Shown here: positions 63,240 through 64,000 of the stretch, piece by piece
Numbering within the stretch: the stretch's first letter is position 1
How the letters are laid out: every line of letters starts with the position of its first letter
Assembly (NCBI RefSeq): GCF_964204645.1
Contig: NC_134035.1
Span: 820,001 to 884,000, forward strand
Reading direction: 5' to 3'
Source of the DNA: Tubulanus polymorphus
Lineage: Eukaryota > Nemertea > Palaeonemertea > Tubulaniformes > Tubulanidae
DNA length: 64,000 bases
Program-made: the position numbers and the translations under genes
Notes under the pieces: model-generated
Databases searched by the model: none
Told to the model about the DNA's origin: nothing
Seen by the model: only the letters and a program-made list of their open reading frames with translations

Positions 63240-64000
63240 TTTACAGAAATCGAAAAGAAGACTGTTATTTAGCGGCTTTGGCACTGTAGCGACTTCAGTA
63301 ATTTACAGAATGACTTTTTTCTTTGAATGCCACGTTTTTGTAGAAATGGAAGTAAATTCACTACGGCAACATTAGAACTCGTTAAAAATCTGCGATTGGC
63401 CGCGTCAATTAAAAATTACTTCCAACACGGCCGTTATTGCTGCATTTTTGCTGCCTGGTCACGTTACTCGGTCAACATTCGTTCAGTTCGTTCGTCTTCC
63501 ACCAGGTCGCGCCACCGCCGTCGCTGGCCTGTTCCGCCGGCGGCCTTGCACTTATCCCGCGACGGTTTATTACGAAATTAAATGTCATTCTTCTGAGTGA
63601 ATTATCCGCTCTGGTCGAGTATTGTCTACGAGCGAGTATTAACGATGAATACGCCCGGATAGACAGTGAGAGAGAGACAGTAGAGTGTATTGTGCATTGT
63701 AATACTCCAATACATCCAATCATCTACGCTGCCAGGGATTGTTACACGCAGCGAACAAGTGTTTACACTGCAGCAATATGAAAAATTTCAACCTTGGCCT
63801 CATCTCGAGTACCCTATCTTCATCTTCCCTACAAGGTGTTGTCTCTTATTCTTTCATTTCTTAAACTGAATTGTCATGAATGATTTTTACCATCTTTTTG
63901 CTGAGAAAAAATTGCTGACTAACTGATACCCTAAAGTGCTGTTGGTAATCTGAAATATTTTTGAAAATTCTGCCACAGTAAATTAAATATATCAGGCATA
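63240..64000. other. Right edge, CpG-containing region with uncertain content
   Basis: Two overlapping + frames (63327-63581 and 63437-63781) are open over a CG-richer block; neither has a recognisable domain. Acceptor-like TTTACAG occurs at 63246 and TTTTTGTAG at 63342. A promoter or first exon of a gene continuing beyond the window is possible but unproved. Confidence 0.25.

Overview
The window is animal nuclear DNA. It has spliced genes with GT-AG introns, CpG-containing coding exons in an AT-rich background, and a dense load of short foldback elements and minisatellites. The conserved SKP1 protein and the gene structure fit a marine lophotrochozoan-like invertebrate, but the sequence alone does not fix the phylum. 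I see no bacterial operon, CRISPR array, tRNA or rRNA gene.

Three genes are well supported, all on the + strand. (1) 7946-11842 encodes a 1009-residue secreted protein with a signal peptide, about 21 leucine-rich repeats, a cysteine-rich cap and a C-terminal trypsin-fold domain in which all three catalytic positions are substituted. (2) 14173-30335 encodes at least 1314 residues of a nuclear-type RNA-binding protein over 18 recognisable exons: two RRMs, three U1/matrin-like C2H2 fingers, then long Arg/Asp/Asn/Gln-rich tails. A 25-bp micro-exon restores its reading phase. Its start exon is not firmly identified. (3) 32518-34468 is SKP1 (162 residues, four coding exons), the adaptor of SCF ubiquitin ligases.

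At 39.4-44.3 kb there are three tandem units of about 1.5-1.9 kb. Each contains candidate exons of 90, 81 and 150 bp, all flanked by AG/GT and all of phase 2-2, which together read as a cysteine-containing domain of about 107 residues. I do not recognise the domain. This is the strongest candidate for something undescribed, although a non-coding tandem repeat is not excluded.

The remainder (1-7.8 kb, 11.9-14.1 kb, 34.5-39.4 kb and 44.3-64 kb) has no confident gene. It holds a TATA-type promoter with a candidate first exon at 45.2 kb, a short secreted-type ORF at 46.1 kb, CpG-rich islands that may be regulatory, several dispersed foldback families (ends GGNCC-GTTYCATAG, CAGGGTGGCCAC and TAGC-GATCACA), and minisatellites. 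One 56-bp minisatellite occurs at two loci 30 kb apart with related right flanks, so it is probably carried by a mobile element.
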